From the NCBI GenBank assembly GCA_003522145.1, contig DPGD01000050.1, positions 1 through 26,923 on the forward strand: a DNA stretch of 26,923 nt, read 5' to 3'. The stretch is from Clostridiales bacterium (GTDB lineage Bacteria > Bacillota > Clostridia > Oscillospirales > CAG-272). Under the pieces are notes generated by a model. The model was not told where the DNA came from and did not search any database. It saw only the letters and a list, made by a program, of their open reading frames with translations. A program made the translations under genes and the position numbers. Below, one piece after another: positions 7,266-18,740 of the stretch. Numbering within the stretch: the stretch's first letter is position 1; every line of letters begins with the position of its first letter.

Positions 7266-8672
7266 CTATTTTTCAAGATAGTATTTATTGTCAATCCCTT
7301 CTTCAAGCCGGTTTAAGAACACCAAGAACCCCACAAAAAGCGCCAGGGCAAAGACGATTTCACTGTATTCCACCCACATCTGCTCTGCAAACATCCGGAA
7401 GCAGCGGAAAAAAATTCCTCCTCCCGCCGCCGCCGACGACAAGCCCCGCAAAACATTCAGCCGGCGTCTGAGGTCGTTCTGAATCTTCCGTTTCTTTTCT
7501 TCGCTTTCCGCTGAGGACAGCTCAAACGCCACACCGGTATGCTCCTCAACAATGGGAAGAAATACCGAGCAGATCAGACAAAGGAATACCGCATAGAGAA
7601 TGCATTTTGCAATGCCTACGCCAACCAAGCCGAAATAGGAGCCCAATTTTTCCGGATGGCGCGCCAAGATCGTGGAAACCGAGCGGTAGTAGCCCGCATG
7701 ATAGTCGATGGTCATTCCGTTGCGAAAGACCAACGCATAGACCCATTCGGCGGTGGCGGCCACGGTATAAAGAATTCCCGAAATCAACGCCGGACGGCAC
7801 TTTTTCGGATAGAGCTTATAGAGCCGCAGTACGGCCAGAACCATCAGAATGCCCGAAACAAAGTCGGGCAGAAAGTCCAGTCCATCCAGCCACAGGGGCA
7901 ATGCAAAGATCAATCCCGCAAAGAAGAGTATTCCGGCGGTTTTCAAGGCATTGTAGGTCAGAACCTCCCGGCGGCTGCCCACCTCCTGTTCATATTGCTC
8001 CCCTAAGGTCGCAAGGAACGGGCGCTCTCTGCGCAAAGCGCGAAAATAGCGCACCATATAGAGAAACCAACCGATTCCGTAGATCGTTACCACCAACAGA
8101 TTCAAAAAAGTCAGCGCCTTAAAAACGAACGCAGCGATCTCCGCACTGCTGGCTCCTCCTGCCTCCACATCGCCGTATTCCGAGGACAGTGCGGTCAGTT
8201 CCGGGAGAAGAGCAAGGAAATTCTTTAATACAGCGATCAAAACGGTCATGCCTTTGGCTGTAGAAAAGCCGCTTAAAAAACGGTGGCAATCGTGGCGCAT
8301 GGATTGGTAGACTATGGCGTCAAAGAATTTTGCCATACCGTAGGCAAAGAGCGCGCCCTCCCCGATAGAGAAGCAGAAGGTGAAAACCAATCGCCAGACC
8401 GTCCCTTCTGAATCCAGGAGCAGTAAAATCGACACGCATTTCGCCGCATTTACAAAGGCGAGAATGAGAAGCGCTTTCTTGGCGCTCTGTGCCCGATCGT
8501 CAATGTCGGCAAAATGCAGAAATCCCAAAAGAAGGAGAGCTGCCCCGATGAAATCGGGCAGAACATCCAGAACCCCGTAATTGGGGTTGAGAAAGAAGAA
8601 CAGCCCGGCAATCATCAGGGAACAGTTGACGGTCTTCCTCATTTTTTCCTTCTTCGTTTGTTCCGTAACCAT
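7266..8672 (-). CDS. Multi-pass membrane protein with duplicated LPDF motif, function unknown
   Basis: 468 residues from the start at 8672, strongly hydrophobic with roughly eight to ten membrane segments. I do not recognise a characterised family. Two regions resemble each other: residues 33-60 with LDVLPDFIGAALLLLGFLHF, and 263-290 with LDFLPDFVSGILMVLAVLRL. This suggests an internal duplication. The start at 8672 has AGGAGG seven bases upstream but overlaps the preceding gene by 34 nt. A second start at 8642 forms an ATGA overlap with the upstream stop and has AAGAAGGA before it, giving 458 residues. Either is plausible. The preceding gene also encodes a membrane protein, so the two probably form a co-translated pair. 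Confidence 0.75.
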   Translation of the reverse strand: MVTEQTKKEKMRKTVNCSLMIAGLFFFLNPNYGVLDVLPDFIGAALLLLGFLHFADIDDRAQSAKKALLILAFVNAAKCVSILLLLDSEGTVWRLVFTFCFSIGEGALFAYGMAKFFDAIVYQSMRHDCHRFLSGFSTAKGMTVLIAVLKNFLALLPELTALSSEYGDVEAGGASSAEIAAFVFKALTFLNLLVVTIYGIGWFLYMVRYFRALRRERPFLATLGEQYEQEVGSRREVLTYNALKTAGILFFAGLIFALPLWLDGLDFLPDFVSGILMVLAVLRLYKLYPKKCRPALISGILYTVAATAEWVYALVFRNGMTIDYHAGYYRSVSTILARHPEKLGSYFGLVGVGIAKCILYAVFLCLICSVFLPIVEEHTGVAFELSSAESEEKKRKIQNDLRRRLNVLRGLSSAAAGGGIFFRCFRMFAEQMWVEYSEIVFALALFVGFLVFLNRLEEGIDNKYYLEK

Positions 8673-9313
8673 TTCGGTTCCTCCTGGGCCTCTTCCTTCT
8701 CGTCCTCTTTTTTCCCGAATCGGTTTCCCTTCCGGTTGAAGAAGCCGGGGGCTTCCGGTTCTTCGTTTTCTTCTCCCTCCCGGCAGATCCACATGTAACA
8801 GGAAAAGACCTGCACCATGGTGAGAACCGCCACAAGAAGTCTGGACACGGTCACATAAACAAGACAAAACCGGCTGTATTCCCAGTTGTTCCGGAGGAGT
8901 ATATTGGCGGCAATAAACAGTCCGTACATGACCGTATACAGCCCCATATTCCGCTTGCAGGCTAACTCCGTACGCCGTCTCCCCGTTTCTTTTGCAATGG
9001 CGGCAAGAGCCGGAAGAAGAGCGAACTGACCGAAATAGAAAACCAGCTCGTTTGCCAGCTGTAAATTGTTCGCAAAATCCGACAGCCGGGTATTGCCGCT
9101 TTTCAGAATGACCAATTGCAGCAGTGTATACATGAGGGAGAGCGTGCCCACTGCACCCATGGCCCAAGCGGAAAACCGGAAGCGTTTCTCGTAGGGGGAC
9201 AGTTTGAAGCAGGCGTACATACAGAGAAAGTAGCCCAAAAAGGAGGGCAGAACACCGTATGCCGTCATGCTCAGCACCAGCGTCAGTCCGACAAACAGCA
9301 AGCCGAATCCCAT
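8639..9313 (-). CDS. Membrane protein with charged C-terminal tail, function unknown
   Basis: 224 residues with about five predicted membrane segments, the first pair near residues 2-40. The C-terminal tail of about 45 residues is rich in Glu, Lys and Arg and is probably cytoplasmic. A VLPSFLGYFLCMYACFKLSP segment near residue 21 resembles a degenerate form of the LPDFIG motif in the next gene. The gene begins 37 nt after secA stops and overlaps the following membrane gene, so it is likely part of a secA-led transcript. AAAAGGA precedes the ATG. No catalytic motif is visible and I assign no function. Confidence 0.7.
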   Translation of the reverse strand: MGFGLLFVGLTLVLSMTAYGVLPSFLGYFLCMYACFKLSPYEKRFRFSAWAMGAVGTLSLMYTLLQLVILKSGNTRLSDFANNLQLANELVFYFGQFALLPALAAIAKETGRRRTELACKRNMGLYTVMYGLFIAANILLRNNWEYSRFCLVYVTVSRLLVAVLTMVQVFSCYMWICREGEENEEPEAPGFFNRKGNRFGKKEDEKEEAQEEPKWLRNKRRRKK

Positions 9314-9350
9314 AGTTTTTCCTTTTCCCGGAGGATTCAGGAGGGGAGGA

Positions 9351-12140
<2,790 letters not shown>

Positions 12141-12294
12141 CTTTTCTGTTTCTCCTTTGGAGTTTTATAGATCACAATTCACAGATCCTTTTTCCTTCAG
12201 GGCCCCCTGAAAATGCCCTGCATTGCCTGTATAAAGGTGTCCTTCTGTCAAAAAGCAGGGACAACGCTGCTACCCATCCCACTATACACTCTTC

Positions 12295-12303
12295 ATCATA
12301 CCA
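12295..12303 (-). promoter_or_regulatory. Candidate extended -10 promoter for secA
   Basis: On the minus strand TGG (12303-12301) directly precedes TATGAT (12300-12295), which is an extended -10 (TGn plus -10 hexamer). The -35 position holds only a poor match (TGGCAA). The predicted leader to the secA ATG is about 148 nt. I found no better promoter in the secA-trmL gap on this strand. Confidence 0.4.
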
Positions 12304-12352
12304 CATTTGACGGCAGATTGCCATAGTTTTTTGTAAAATTTCGGGATTTCTC

Positions 12353-12381
12353 TTGAAATTTTCAAAAGCCGGTGCTATATT
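12353..12381 (+). promoter_or_regulatory. Sigma-A-type promoter for trmL
   Basis: TTGAAA at 12353-12358 and TATATT at 12376-12381 are spaced by 17 nt. The start of transcription would be near 12388, about 26 nt before the trmL ATG. Confidence 0.65.
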
Positions 12382-12413
12382 GTTCCGGAAGAAAGACACA
12401 ACGAGGAGATTGT

Positions 12414-12917
12414 ATGGCAAAACTGAACATTGCATTGGTGGAACCGGAAATTCCCCAGAACACGGGCAACATTGCCCGCACCTGCGCTGCCACCGGTGCG
12501 GCTCTGCATCTGATCAAGCCCTTAGGCTTTTCCTTGGACGATCGTCAGATGAAGCGGGCGGGTTTGGATTACTGGGACAAGCTGGATGTGACCCTGTACG
12601 AAGATCTGGACGAATTTCTGTCCAAAACCCTCCCGGCGCCCAAATTTTTCTATACTACCAAGGCGCCCCGCCGTCACACCGAGGTGCTTTATCCGGAGGG
12701 CTGTTTTCTGGTGTTCGGAAAGGAAACGGCCGGATTGCCCGAAGCGCTTTTAGAGAGCAACCAGGATTCCTGTGTTCGTATTCCCATGCGGGAAAGTCTG
12801 CGCTCTCTGAATCTTTCCAATTCGGTGGCCATTGCCGTGTACGAGGCACTGAGGCAATGGAATTTTGAGGGACTGGAATCGGTGGGTATTCCAAGGACCT
12901 TTTGCTGGAAGAAATAG
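12414..12917 (+). CDS. trmL: tRNA (cytidine/uridine-34 2'-O)-methyltransferase TrmL
   Basis: 167 residues, the full length of small SPOUT-class methyltransferases. TrmL methylates the ribose of the wobble nucleotide in certain leucine tRNAs using S-adenosylmethionine. The N-terminal IALVEPEIPQNTGNIART (from residue 6) and the knot-forming C-terminal LRSLNLSNSVAIAVYEALR are characteristic. GKETAGLPE lies between them. The ATG at 12414 is preferred over an upstream in-frame codon because GAGGAG lies six bases before it and the upstream stretch overlaps the promoter. It is the first gene of the rightward block. Confidence 0.93.
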   Translation: MAKLNIALVEPEIPQNTGNIARTCAATGAALHLIKPLGFSLDDRQMKRAGLDYWDKLDVTLYEDLDEFLSKTLPAPKFFYTTKAPRRHTEVLYPEGCFLVFGKETAGLPEALLESNQDSCVRIPMRESLRSLNLSNSVAIAVYEALRQWNFEGLESVGIPRTFCWKK

Positions 12918-12920
12918 AAA

Positions 12921-12951
12921 GCCCCTGTTTTCACCGCGTTCGGGGCGATTT
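12921..12951 (+). terminator. Weak terminator after trmL
   Basis: GCCCC at 12921-12925 pairs with GGGGC at 12942-12946, followed by GATTTTT. The stem is short and the loop long, so it may be leaky. Confidence 0.35.
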
Positions 12952-13056
12952 TTCGGATGCCGCAGGAAGGCTTTTTCCCCGGTTTTTCTGCGGGTTTTCC
13001 TTTGTTTTAGCTTCTGCGGAGAGGCCGAAAGAAGCCGGGCTTTTTCACTTTTGCTC

Positions 13057-13085
13057 TTGAAAAAAAGTGCGATGTATGGTATGAT
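13057..13085 (+). promoter_or_regulatory. Sigma-A-type promoter for asd
   Basis: TTGAAA at 13057-13062 and TATGAT at 13080-13085 are spaced by 17 nt. The predicted start near 13092 leaves a ~60-nt leader. No lysine riboswitch would fit in that space. Confidence 0.65.
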
Positions 13086-13153
13086 GGAGAAAATCGAAAA
13101 AAACGAGTAGAACATAGACTGTAGAAGTGCCGGAAGAAAAGGAGAAAGAGAAG

Positions 13154-14155
13154 ATGAGCGGATACAGAGTGGGCATATTGGGCGCCACGGGCGCAGTGGG
13201 CAGAGAGATGATGAAGGTTTTAGAGGAATACCGATTCCCAGTGAAGGAACTGATCCCTCTGGCCTCCCAAAGAAGCGCCGGGAAGAAACTGCCCTTTTGC
13301 GGGGAAGAAGTGACCGTGCGGGAGGCAACGCCTTCGGCCTTTGAGGGAATGGATATTGTCCTGGGAGCAGCGGAAAATGAGATAGCCAAGGCTTTCTCCT
13401 CCGATATTGTAAAGGCGGGGGCCGTGTTTGTGGATAATTCCTCGGCTTTCCGTATGGATCCGGAGGTACCTCTGGTGGTGCCCGAAATCAACGGAGAGGA
13501 TGCCAAAGCCCACAAAGGGATTATTGCAAATCCCAATTGCTCCACCATCATCACCCTGATGGCGGTGGCGCCCATTGCCCGTATTTCACCCATCCGGAAG
13601 ATGATTGCCTCCACATACCAGGCAGTGTCGGGCGCAGGAGTGGGCGGACTGCGGGATTTGGAGAATCAGGTCAAGGCCTATGCCAAAGGGGAGGAGCTGG
13701 TTGTTGACACCTTCACCTATCCGATCGCCTTCAATCTGATTCCCTGCATCGGAAGCGAGAAGGAACGGGGCTATACCTCCGAAGAAATGAAGATGCAAAA
13801 CGAGGGAAGAAAGATCCTGCATCTGCCGGAATTGAGAGCGACCTGTACCTGTGTGCGGGTGCCGGTTTTGCGCAGTCATTCCATTTCGGTGACGGTGGTG
13901 ACGGAGCAGAAGGTGACGGTGGAGGAGGCCCGCCGGGCCATTTCCTCCTTCCCGGGCGATATTCTGGCAGACGATTTGAGTGGGAAACTTTATCCCATGC
14001 CTTTGCACTCCTCCGATAAGGACGAAGTGCTGGTGGGGCGCATCCGGGAGGATCTGACGGAGGAGAACGGCCTTTCGCTCTTCTGCTGCGGTGATCAGCT
14101 GCGAAAGGGTGCGGCCTCCAACGCTGTACAGATCGCTCAATTGCTGATCCGGTGA
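13154..14155 (+). CDS. asd: Aspartate-semialdehyde dehydrogenase
   Basis: 333 residues. It makes aspartate semialdehyde from aspartyl phosphate with NADPH, the branch point to lysine/diaminopimelate, threonine and methionine. The nucleotide loop GATGAVG sits at residues 10-16, the catalytic cysteine is C129 in NPNCST, and VPVLRSHS holds the catalytic histidine at about 242. The ATG at 13154 is chosen because GGAGAAAGAG lies directly upstream. A GTG at 13127 in the same frame would add nine charged residues not expected before the Rossmann strand. The pathway product feeds cell wall and dipicolinate synthesis, whose enzymes are encoded at 18963-20419 on the other strand. Confidence 0.96.
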   Translation: MSGYRVGILGATGAVGREMMKVLEEYRFPVKELIPLASQRSAGKKLPFCGEEVTVREATPSAFEGMDIVLGAAENEIAKAFSSDIVKAGAVFVDNSSAFRMDPEVPLVVPEINGEDAKAHKGIIANPNCSTIITLMAVAPIARISPIRKMIASTYQAVSGAGVGGLRDLENQVKAYAKGEELVVDTFTYPIAFNLIPCIGSEKERGYTSEEMKMQNEGRKILHLPELRATCTCVRVPVLRSHSISVTVVTEQKVTVEEARRAISSFPGDILADDLSGKLYPMPLHSSDKDEVLVGRIREDLTEENGLSLFCCGDQLRKGAASNAVQIAQLLIR

Positions 14156-14283
14156 TTCCGTCGTCCCTTTTGCCCTTTTTCCCTTTGGCCGGATGAAGGG
14201 TATTCATGAAGGGCGTTTGCAGTCCGATTCAGAAAAATACAAGGCCCTCTTTCCGATGTCCGATGGGCTGTCAGGAGATGCCT

Positions 14284-14913
14284 ATGGAACCGAAAAAACC
14301 GCATCTATGCTACCCGGTAGCCGTGGAAGGGAAATACGATAAGATCAAGCTGGAGTCGCTTTTCGAGGGGGAGTTTTTCGTCACAAACGGGTTCTCCTTC
14401 TTTAAGGACGAGGGAAAAAAGGCCCTTTTCCGGCGGCTTGCCGAAAAAACGCCGATCATCGTTTTTACCGACAGCGACAGTGCCGGCAGACTGATCCGAA
14501 ACCATTTCAAGGGTATACTGCCCGCCGACCGGTTGATTCACCTGTACATTCCTCAGGTGAAGGGCAAGGAAAAGAGAAAGTCTGCCCCATCCAAAGAGGG
14601 CTACTTGGGTGTGGAGGGCAGTGACAGCGCACTTTTGAGAAGCATTTTTGCGCCCTATATCCTAAAAACAGAGGAATACTCCGCAAGGGGCGGACCGTTC
14701 GGGAAAAAAGGAGAGCCTTTGAAAAGAACCGAGCTTTACGACCTGGGCTACGAAGGCGGAACGGGAAGCAGAGAAAAGCGGAAGAAGCTGCTGCGCCTTT
14801 GCGGACTGCCGGACAATCTGTCCACTGCGGCAATGCTGGAGGCTCTGAATTTGCTCTATACCAGAGAAGAACTGGAACGGTTGCTGGGCGAGCTGAAAGA
14901 GCAGGCTGAGTGA
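14284..14913 (+). CDS. RNase M5-like Toprim-DUF4093 protein
   Basis: 209 residues. An N-terminal Toprim domain shows the catalytic glutamate in VEGKYDKIKL (E15) and the metal-binding TDSDSAG (D63, D65). It is followed by a conserved GKEKRKSAPSKEGYLGVEG block near residues 97-115 and a C-terminal DUF4093-type region. This is the architecture of RNase M5 (RnmV), which matures 5S rRNA, and of related clostridial proteins of unproven substrate. I leave the symbol blank because neither ksgA nor a 5S gene is adjacent. The start at 14284 is preferred over 14206: AGGAG lies six bases before it and the family usually begins just before the VEGK strand. It follows asd by 128 nt without a clear terminator. 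Confidence 0.82.
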   Translation: MEPKKPHLCYPVAVEGKYDKIKLESLFEGEFFVTNGFSFFKDEGKKALFRRLAEKTPIIVFTDSDSAGRLIRNHFKGILPADRLIHLYIPQVKGKEKRKSAPSKEGYLGVEGSDSALLRSIFAPYILKTEEYSARGGPFGKKGEPLKRTELYDLGYEGGTGSREKRKKLLRLCGLPDNLSTAAMLEALNLLYTREELERLLGELKEQAE

Positions 14914-14952
14914 CGGCTTTACGGGTTTTATGAAATTTTCAGCGAATTTTCC

Positions 14953-15003
14953 CAAGCGAACATCCCCCTTCGCCCAAAAAGGTGCAAGGGGGATGTTCGC
15001 TTG
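14953..15003. terminator. 18-bp perfect hairpin after the RNase M5-like gene
   Basis: CAAGCGAACATCCCCCTT at 14953-14970 is the exact reverse complement of 14986-15003, with a 15-nt loop. It lies 40 nt after the stop at 14913 and 75 nt before the next promoter, so it probably ends the asd transcript. The right side is followed by only a broken T-run. The arm contains GGGGGATGTT, the same outer sequence as the first hairpin of the dispersed repeat at 6097, so it may have a repeat origin. Confidence 0.6.
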
Positions 15004-15077
15004 TTCGGATTTTGGAAAAGGAGGATGCTTTTGACCGGAATAAGAAAAGAAAATTTCGTGAAAATGCGCAAAAAAGG

Positions 15078-15106
15078 TTTACAAAAACAAAAAAGCGTGG
15101 TACAAT
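15078..15106 (+). promoter_or_regulatory. Sigma-A-type promoter for the pyruvate oxidoreductase gene
   Basis: TTTACA at 15078-15083 and TACAAT at 15101-15106 are spaced by 17 nt, in an A-rich flank. The predicted leader is about 55 nt. Confidence 0.7.
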
Positions 15107-15167
15107 AACATGGTATAGGGCAGTTTATACTCATATATCAAAATTCATATATTCAGGAGGAACATTC

Positions 15168-18100
15168 ATGGCAAGAAAGAAACTATCCATGGACGGCAAC
15201 AATGCGGCGGCGCATGTCAGCTACGCCTTTACCGAGGTTGCCGGTATTTACCCCATCACTCCGTCCAGCCCCATGGCGGACTATGTGGATCAATGGTCGG
15301 CGCAGGGACTGAAGAACATCTTCGGCACCACCGTGAAGGTGATGGAGATGCAGTCGGAGGCAGGTGCGGCCGGTACGGTGCACGGCTCTTTGGCGGCCGG
15401 CGCTCTGACTACGACCTACACGGCATCTCAGGGCCTTCTTCTGATGATTCCCAATATGTACAAGATTGCAGGCGAATTGCTCCCCTGCGTTTTTCATGTG
15501 TCCGCCCGTTGCGTCGCTTCTCATGCGCTGAACATTTTCGGCGACCATTCCGATGTGTACGCCTGCCGGCAGACCGGTTTTGCCATGCTTGCTGAGACCA
15601 ACCCTCAGGAAGTGATGGATCTGGGAGCGGTGGCCCATCTTGCCGCCATCAAGGGCAGAGTCCCCTTCATCAACTTTTTTGACGGTTTCCGGACCTCTCA
15701 CGAGATCCAGAAGATCGAGGTCTGGGACTATGAGGATCTGAAGGAAATGGTGGATATGGACGCCGTGGCCGAGTTCCGTGCCCGTTCGCTGACTCCGGAG
15801 CACCCGGTGCTTCGCGGCTCTGCCGAGAACGGAGACATCTTCTTCCAGCACAGAGAAGCCTGCAACAAGTACTATGATGCTCTGCCTGCAATCGTGGAGG
15901 AGTACATGGAGAAGGTGAACGAGAAGATCGGCACCGACTATAAGCTCTTCAACTACTACGGCGCAAAGGATGCGGACCGGGTGATCGTTGCTATGGGCTC
16001 TGTCTGCGATGTGGCGGAAGAGGTCATCGACTATCTGACGGCCAAGGGCGAGAAGGTGGGCCTTGTGAAGGTTCGTCTCTACAGACCCTTTGTTGCCGAG
16101 AAGCTGGCAGAGGCTCTGCCGGCAACCGTCAAGCAGATCGCCGTTCTCGACCGGACGAAAGAGCCGGGAGCTCTCGGCGAGCCGCTGTATCTGGATGTGG
16201 TGACGGCTCTGACCAAGTGCGGTGTCAAGGCGAATGTGGTGGGCGGCCGCTACGGATTGGGCTCCAAGGATACGCCTCCCTCCAGCATCTTTGCCATTTA
16301 CGAGGAGCTGTCCAAGGCCGAACCCAAGAACGGCTTCACCATCGGCATTGTGGACGATGTGACCGGCACCTCTTTGGAGGAGAAGCCTGCTCCCGACACG
16401 GCGGCCCCCGGCACCATTTCCTGCAAATTCTGGGGCTTGGGCGGCGACGGAACCGTGGGCGCCAACAAGAACTCCATCAAGATCATCGGCGACCACACCG
16501 ACAAGTATATCCAGGCATATTTCCAGTATGACTCCAAGAAGACCGGCGGAATTACCATTTCCCACCTGCGCTTCGGGGACAAGCCCATCAAGTCGCCTTA
16601 CTATATCACGAAGGCCAATTTCGTGGCCTGCCACAACCAGGCATATCTGACCAAGTACGATATGGTTTCCGATGTGAAGCCCGGCGGGACCTTCCTGTTG
16701 GACTGCTGCTGGAAGGGCGAGGAGCTGGAGAAGAATCTGCCCAACTCGGTGAAGTCCTATATTGCCAACAACAACATCCGGTTCTACACCATCGACGCAA
16801 CAGACTTGGCCATCAAGAAGATCGGCAATGCCAAGGTGAAGAACACCATTCTTCAGTCCGCCTTCTTCGCACTTGCCGACATCCTGCCCAAGGATGAGGC
16901 CATCGAATATATGAAAAAGATGGCCTATAAGTCCTATATCAAGAAGGGACAGGCCATGGTGGATCTGAACTATGCGGCCATCGACGCAGGCGCAGACGCC
17001 TTTACCGAGATCAATGTTCCCGAATCCTGGAAGACCTGCGGAGCCGACGCACCCAAGAAGGAGGCCACCGGTGAAAGAGAGGATCTGGTGCAGTTCGTCA
17101 ACCGGATCGTGGAGCCGGTGGATGCCATGAACGGCGACAGCCTGCCGGTTTCCGCCTTCATGGATTATGTGGACGGCACCTTCCCCCAGGGTGCGGCTGC
17201 CTATGAAAAGAGAGGGGTGGCCGTGATGGTTCCCCAGTGGAATCCGGCAAAGTGCATCCAGTGCAACAGCTGTGCGTTTGTCTGCCCTCACGCTACCATC
17301 CGTCCCTTCGCACTGACCGAAGAGGAAGCTGCCGGCGCTCCGGCAGTGACCAAGTTCGCTGAAAAGCCGGTGGTGAAGACCAACTACAGGTTCACGATGG
17401 CGGTGTCTCCTCTGGACTGCATGGGTTGTACCCTGTGTGTCAAGGCCTGCCCGGTCAATGCGGCGGCAGACAAGAAAGCCGCAGCCGCGGGAACAAAGGC
17501 CGATCCTGCCGACTATGCCATCATGATGAAGCCTCAGGCAACCCAGCATGACCAGCAGGCAGCATTTGATTACTGCGTGGCCAAGGTTTCCGAGAAGCCT
17601 GAGTTGATTAACAATACGGTCAAGGGCAGCCAGTTCAAACAGCCGTTGCTGGAGTTCTCCGGTTCCTGCGCCGGATGCGCCGAGACCACCTATGCACGGC
17701 TCATCACTCAGCTTTTCGGTGAGAGAATGTATATTTCCAATGCCACCGGTTGTTCCTCTATCTGGGGCGGTTCCGCACCGGCAACACCCTACACGGTGAA
17801 CAAAGAAACCGGAAAGGGTCCCGCTTGGGCCAACTCTCTGTTTGAGGACAATGCCGAGCACGGTCTTGGCATGGCTTTGGGCCAGAAGGCGATCCGCACC
17901 AAGCTGAAGGGCTATGTGGAAGAACTGGCAGAAAAAACCGAAAATGCCGCCATCAAAGCGGCTTGTGAAGAGTATCTTGCCACCTATGAGGACGGCAAGA
18001 CCAATGGCGCCGCTACAGACAAGCTGGTGGAGGCCATCCAGGATTGCGGATGTGAGCTTTCCAGGAAGATTCTTGCAGAGAAACAGTATCTGTCCAAGAA

Positions 18101-18740
18101 GTCGGTCTGGATCTTCGGCGGTGACGGTTGGGCATACGACATCGGCTTCGGAGGCTTGGATCATGTGCTGGCATCCGGCGAGGATGTGAATGTGATGGTC
18201 TTCGACACCGAAGTATACTCCAACACCGGCGGACAGGCTTCCAAGGCCTCCAATATCGGCCAGGTGGCGCAGTTTGCCGCCGCCGGTAAGGCTGTGGGCA
18301 AAAAGAACCTGGCAGAGATCGCCATGTCCTACGGGTATGTCTATGTGGCTCAGATCGCTATGGGCGCAGATATGAACCAGACCCTGAAGGCTCTTACCGA
18401 GGCAGAAGCATATCCCGGCCCTTCCCTCATCATCGGCTATTCGCCCTGCGAAATGCACGGGGTGAAGGGCGGAATGCAGAACTGCCAGATCGAGATGAAG
18501 AAGGCTGTGGATGCCGGCTACTGGAATATGTTCCGGTACAACCCGACGGCAGAGAACAAGCTGGTGATCGATTCCAAGGCTCCCACTGCCGATTATATCG
18601 ATTTCATCAAGAGCGAGACCCGGTATGCCCGTTTGGCTCAGTCTTTCCCTGAAAGAGCAGACCAACTGTTCCATAAGGCGGCGGATTATGCGGCAGCCAA
18701 GTTCGAGCGGCTTCAGAAAATGGGCAAGCTCTACGAATAA
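15168..18740 (+). CDS. nifJ: Pyruvate:ferredoxin (flavodoxin) oxidoreductase
   Basis: 1190 residues, the usual length of the single-chain enzyme that converts pyruvate and CoA to acetyl-CoA and CO2 while reducing ferredoxin or flavodoxin, a hallmark of anaerobic metabolism. The N-terminal pyrimidine-binding domain begins MDGNNAAAHVSYAFTEVAGIYPITPSS. Two 4Fe-4S motifs are seen: CIQCNSCAFVCPH near residue 695 and CMGCTLCVKACPVN near 751. The TPP-binding GDGWAYDIGFGG lies near 985, with NTGGQASKAS after it. The ATG at 15168 has a perfect AGGAGG seven bases before it, and the longer frame would run through the promoter. Codon use looks strongly biased toward C-ending codons, suggesting high expression. 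Confidence 0.97.
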   Translation: MARKKLSMDGNNAAAHVSYAFTEVAGIYPITPSSPMADYVDQWSAQGLKNIFGTTVKVMEMQSEAGAAGTVHGSLAAGALTTTYTASQGLLLMIPNMYKIAGELLPCVFHVSARCVASHALNIFGDHSDVYACRQTGFAMLAETNPQEVMDLGAVAHLAAIKGRVPFINFFDGFRTSHEIQKIEVWDYEDLKEMVDMDAVAEFRARSLTPEHPVLRGSAENGDIFFQHREACNKYYDALPAIVEEYMEKVNEKIGTDYKLFNYYGAKDADRVIVAMGSVCDVAEEVIDYLTAKGEKVGLVKVRLYRPFVAEKLAEALPATVKQIAVLDRTKEPGALGEPLYLDVVTALTKCGVKANVVGGRYGLGSKDTPPSSIFAIYEELSKAEPKNGFTIGIVDDVTGTSLEEKPAPDTAAPGTISCKFWGLGGDGTVGANKNSIKIIGDHTDKYIQAYFQYDSKKTGGITISHLRFGDKPIKSPYYITKANFVACHNQAYLTKYDMVSDVKPGGTFLLDCCWKGEELEKNLPNSVKSYIANNNIRFYTIDATDLAIKKIGNAKVKNTILQSAFFALADILPKDEAIEYMKKMAYKSYIKKGQAMVDLNYAAIDAGADAFTEINVPESWKTCGADAPKKEATGEREDLVQFVNRIVEPVDAMNGDSLPVSAFMDYVDGTFPQGAAAYEKRGVAVMVPQWNPAKCIQCNSCAFVCPHATIRPFALTEEEAAGAPAVTKFAEKPVVKTNYRFTMAVSPLDCMGCTLCVKACPVNAAADKKAAAAGTKADPADYAIMMKPQATQHDQQAAFDYCVAKVSEKPELINNTVKGSQFKQPLLEFSGSCAGCAETTYARLITQLFGERMYISNATGCSSIWGGSAPATPYTVNKETGKGPAWANSLFEDNAEHGLGMALGQKAIRTKLKGYVEELAEKTENAAIKAACEEYLATYEDGKTNGAATDKLVEAIQDCGCELSRKILAEKQYLSKKSVWIFGGDGWAYDIGFGGLDHVLASGEDVNVMVFDTEVYSNTGGQASKASNIGQVAQFAAAGKAVGKKNLAEIAMSYGYVYVAQIAMGADMNQTLKALTEAEAYPGPSLIIGYSPCEMHGVKGGMQNCQIEMKKAVDAGYWNMFRYNPTAENKLVIDSKAPTADYIDFIKSETRYARLAQSFPERADQLFHKAADYAAAKFERLQKMGKLYE

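Noticed and set aside
8673..9167. N-terminal extension of the LPDF membrane protein frame
   Set aside because: It overlaps the smaller membrane gene in another frame and reads as a cysteine/arginine-rich sequence; good ribosome-binding sites support starts at 8672 or 8642.
12372..12413. 14-residue extension of TrmL
   Set aside because: It overlaps the -10 element and lacks a ribosome-binding site, whereas GAGGAG precedes the ATG at 12414.
14982..15167. 62-residue N-terminal extension of the pyruvate oxidoreductase
   Set aside because: It runs through the hairpin and the promoter at 15078-15106, and the family begins at the ATG with the perfect AGGAGG.
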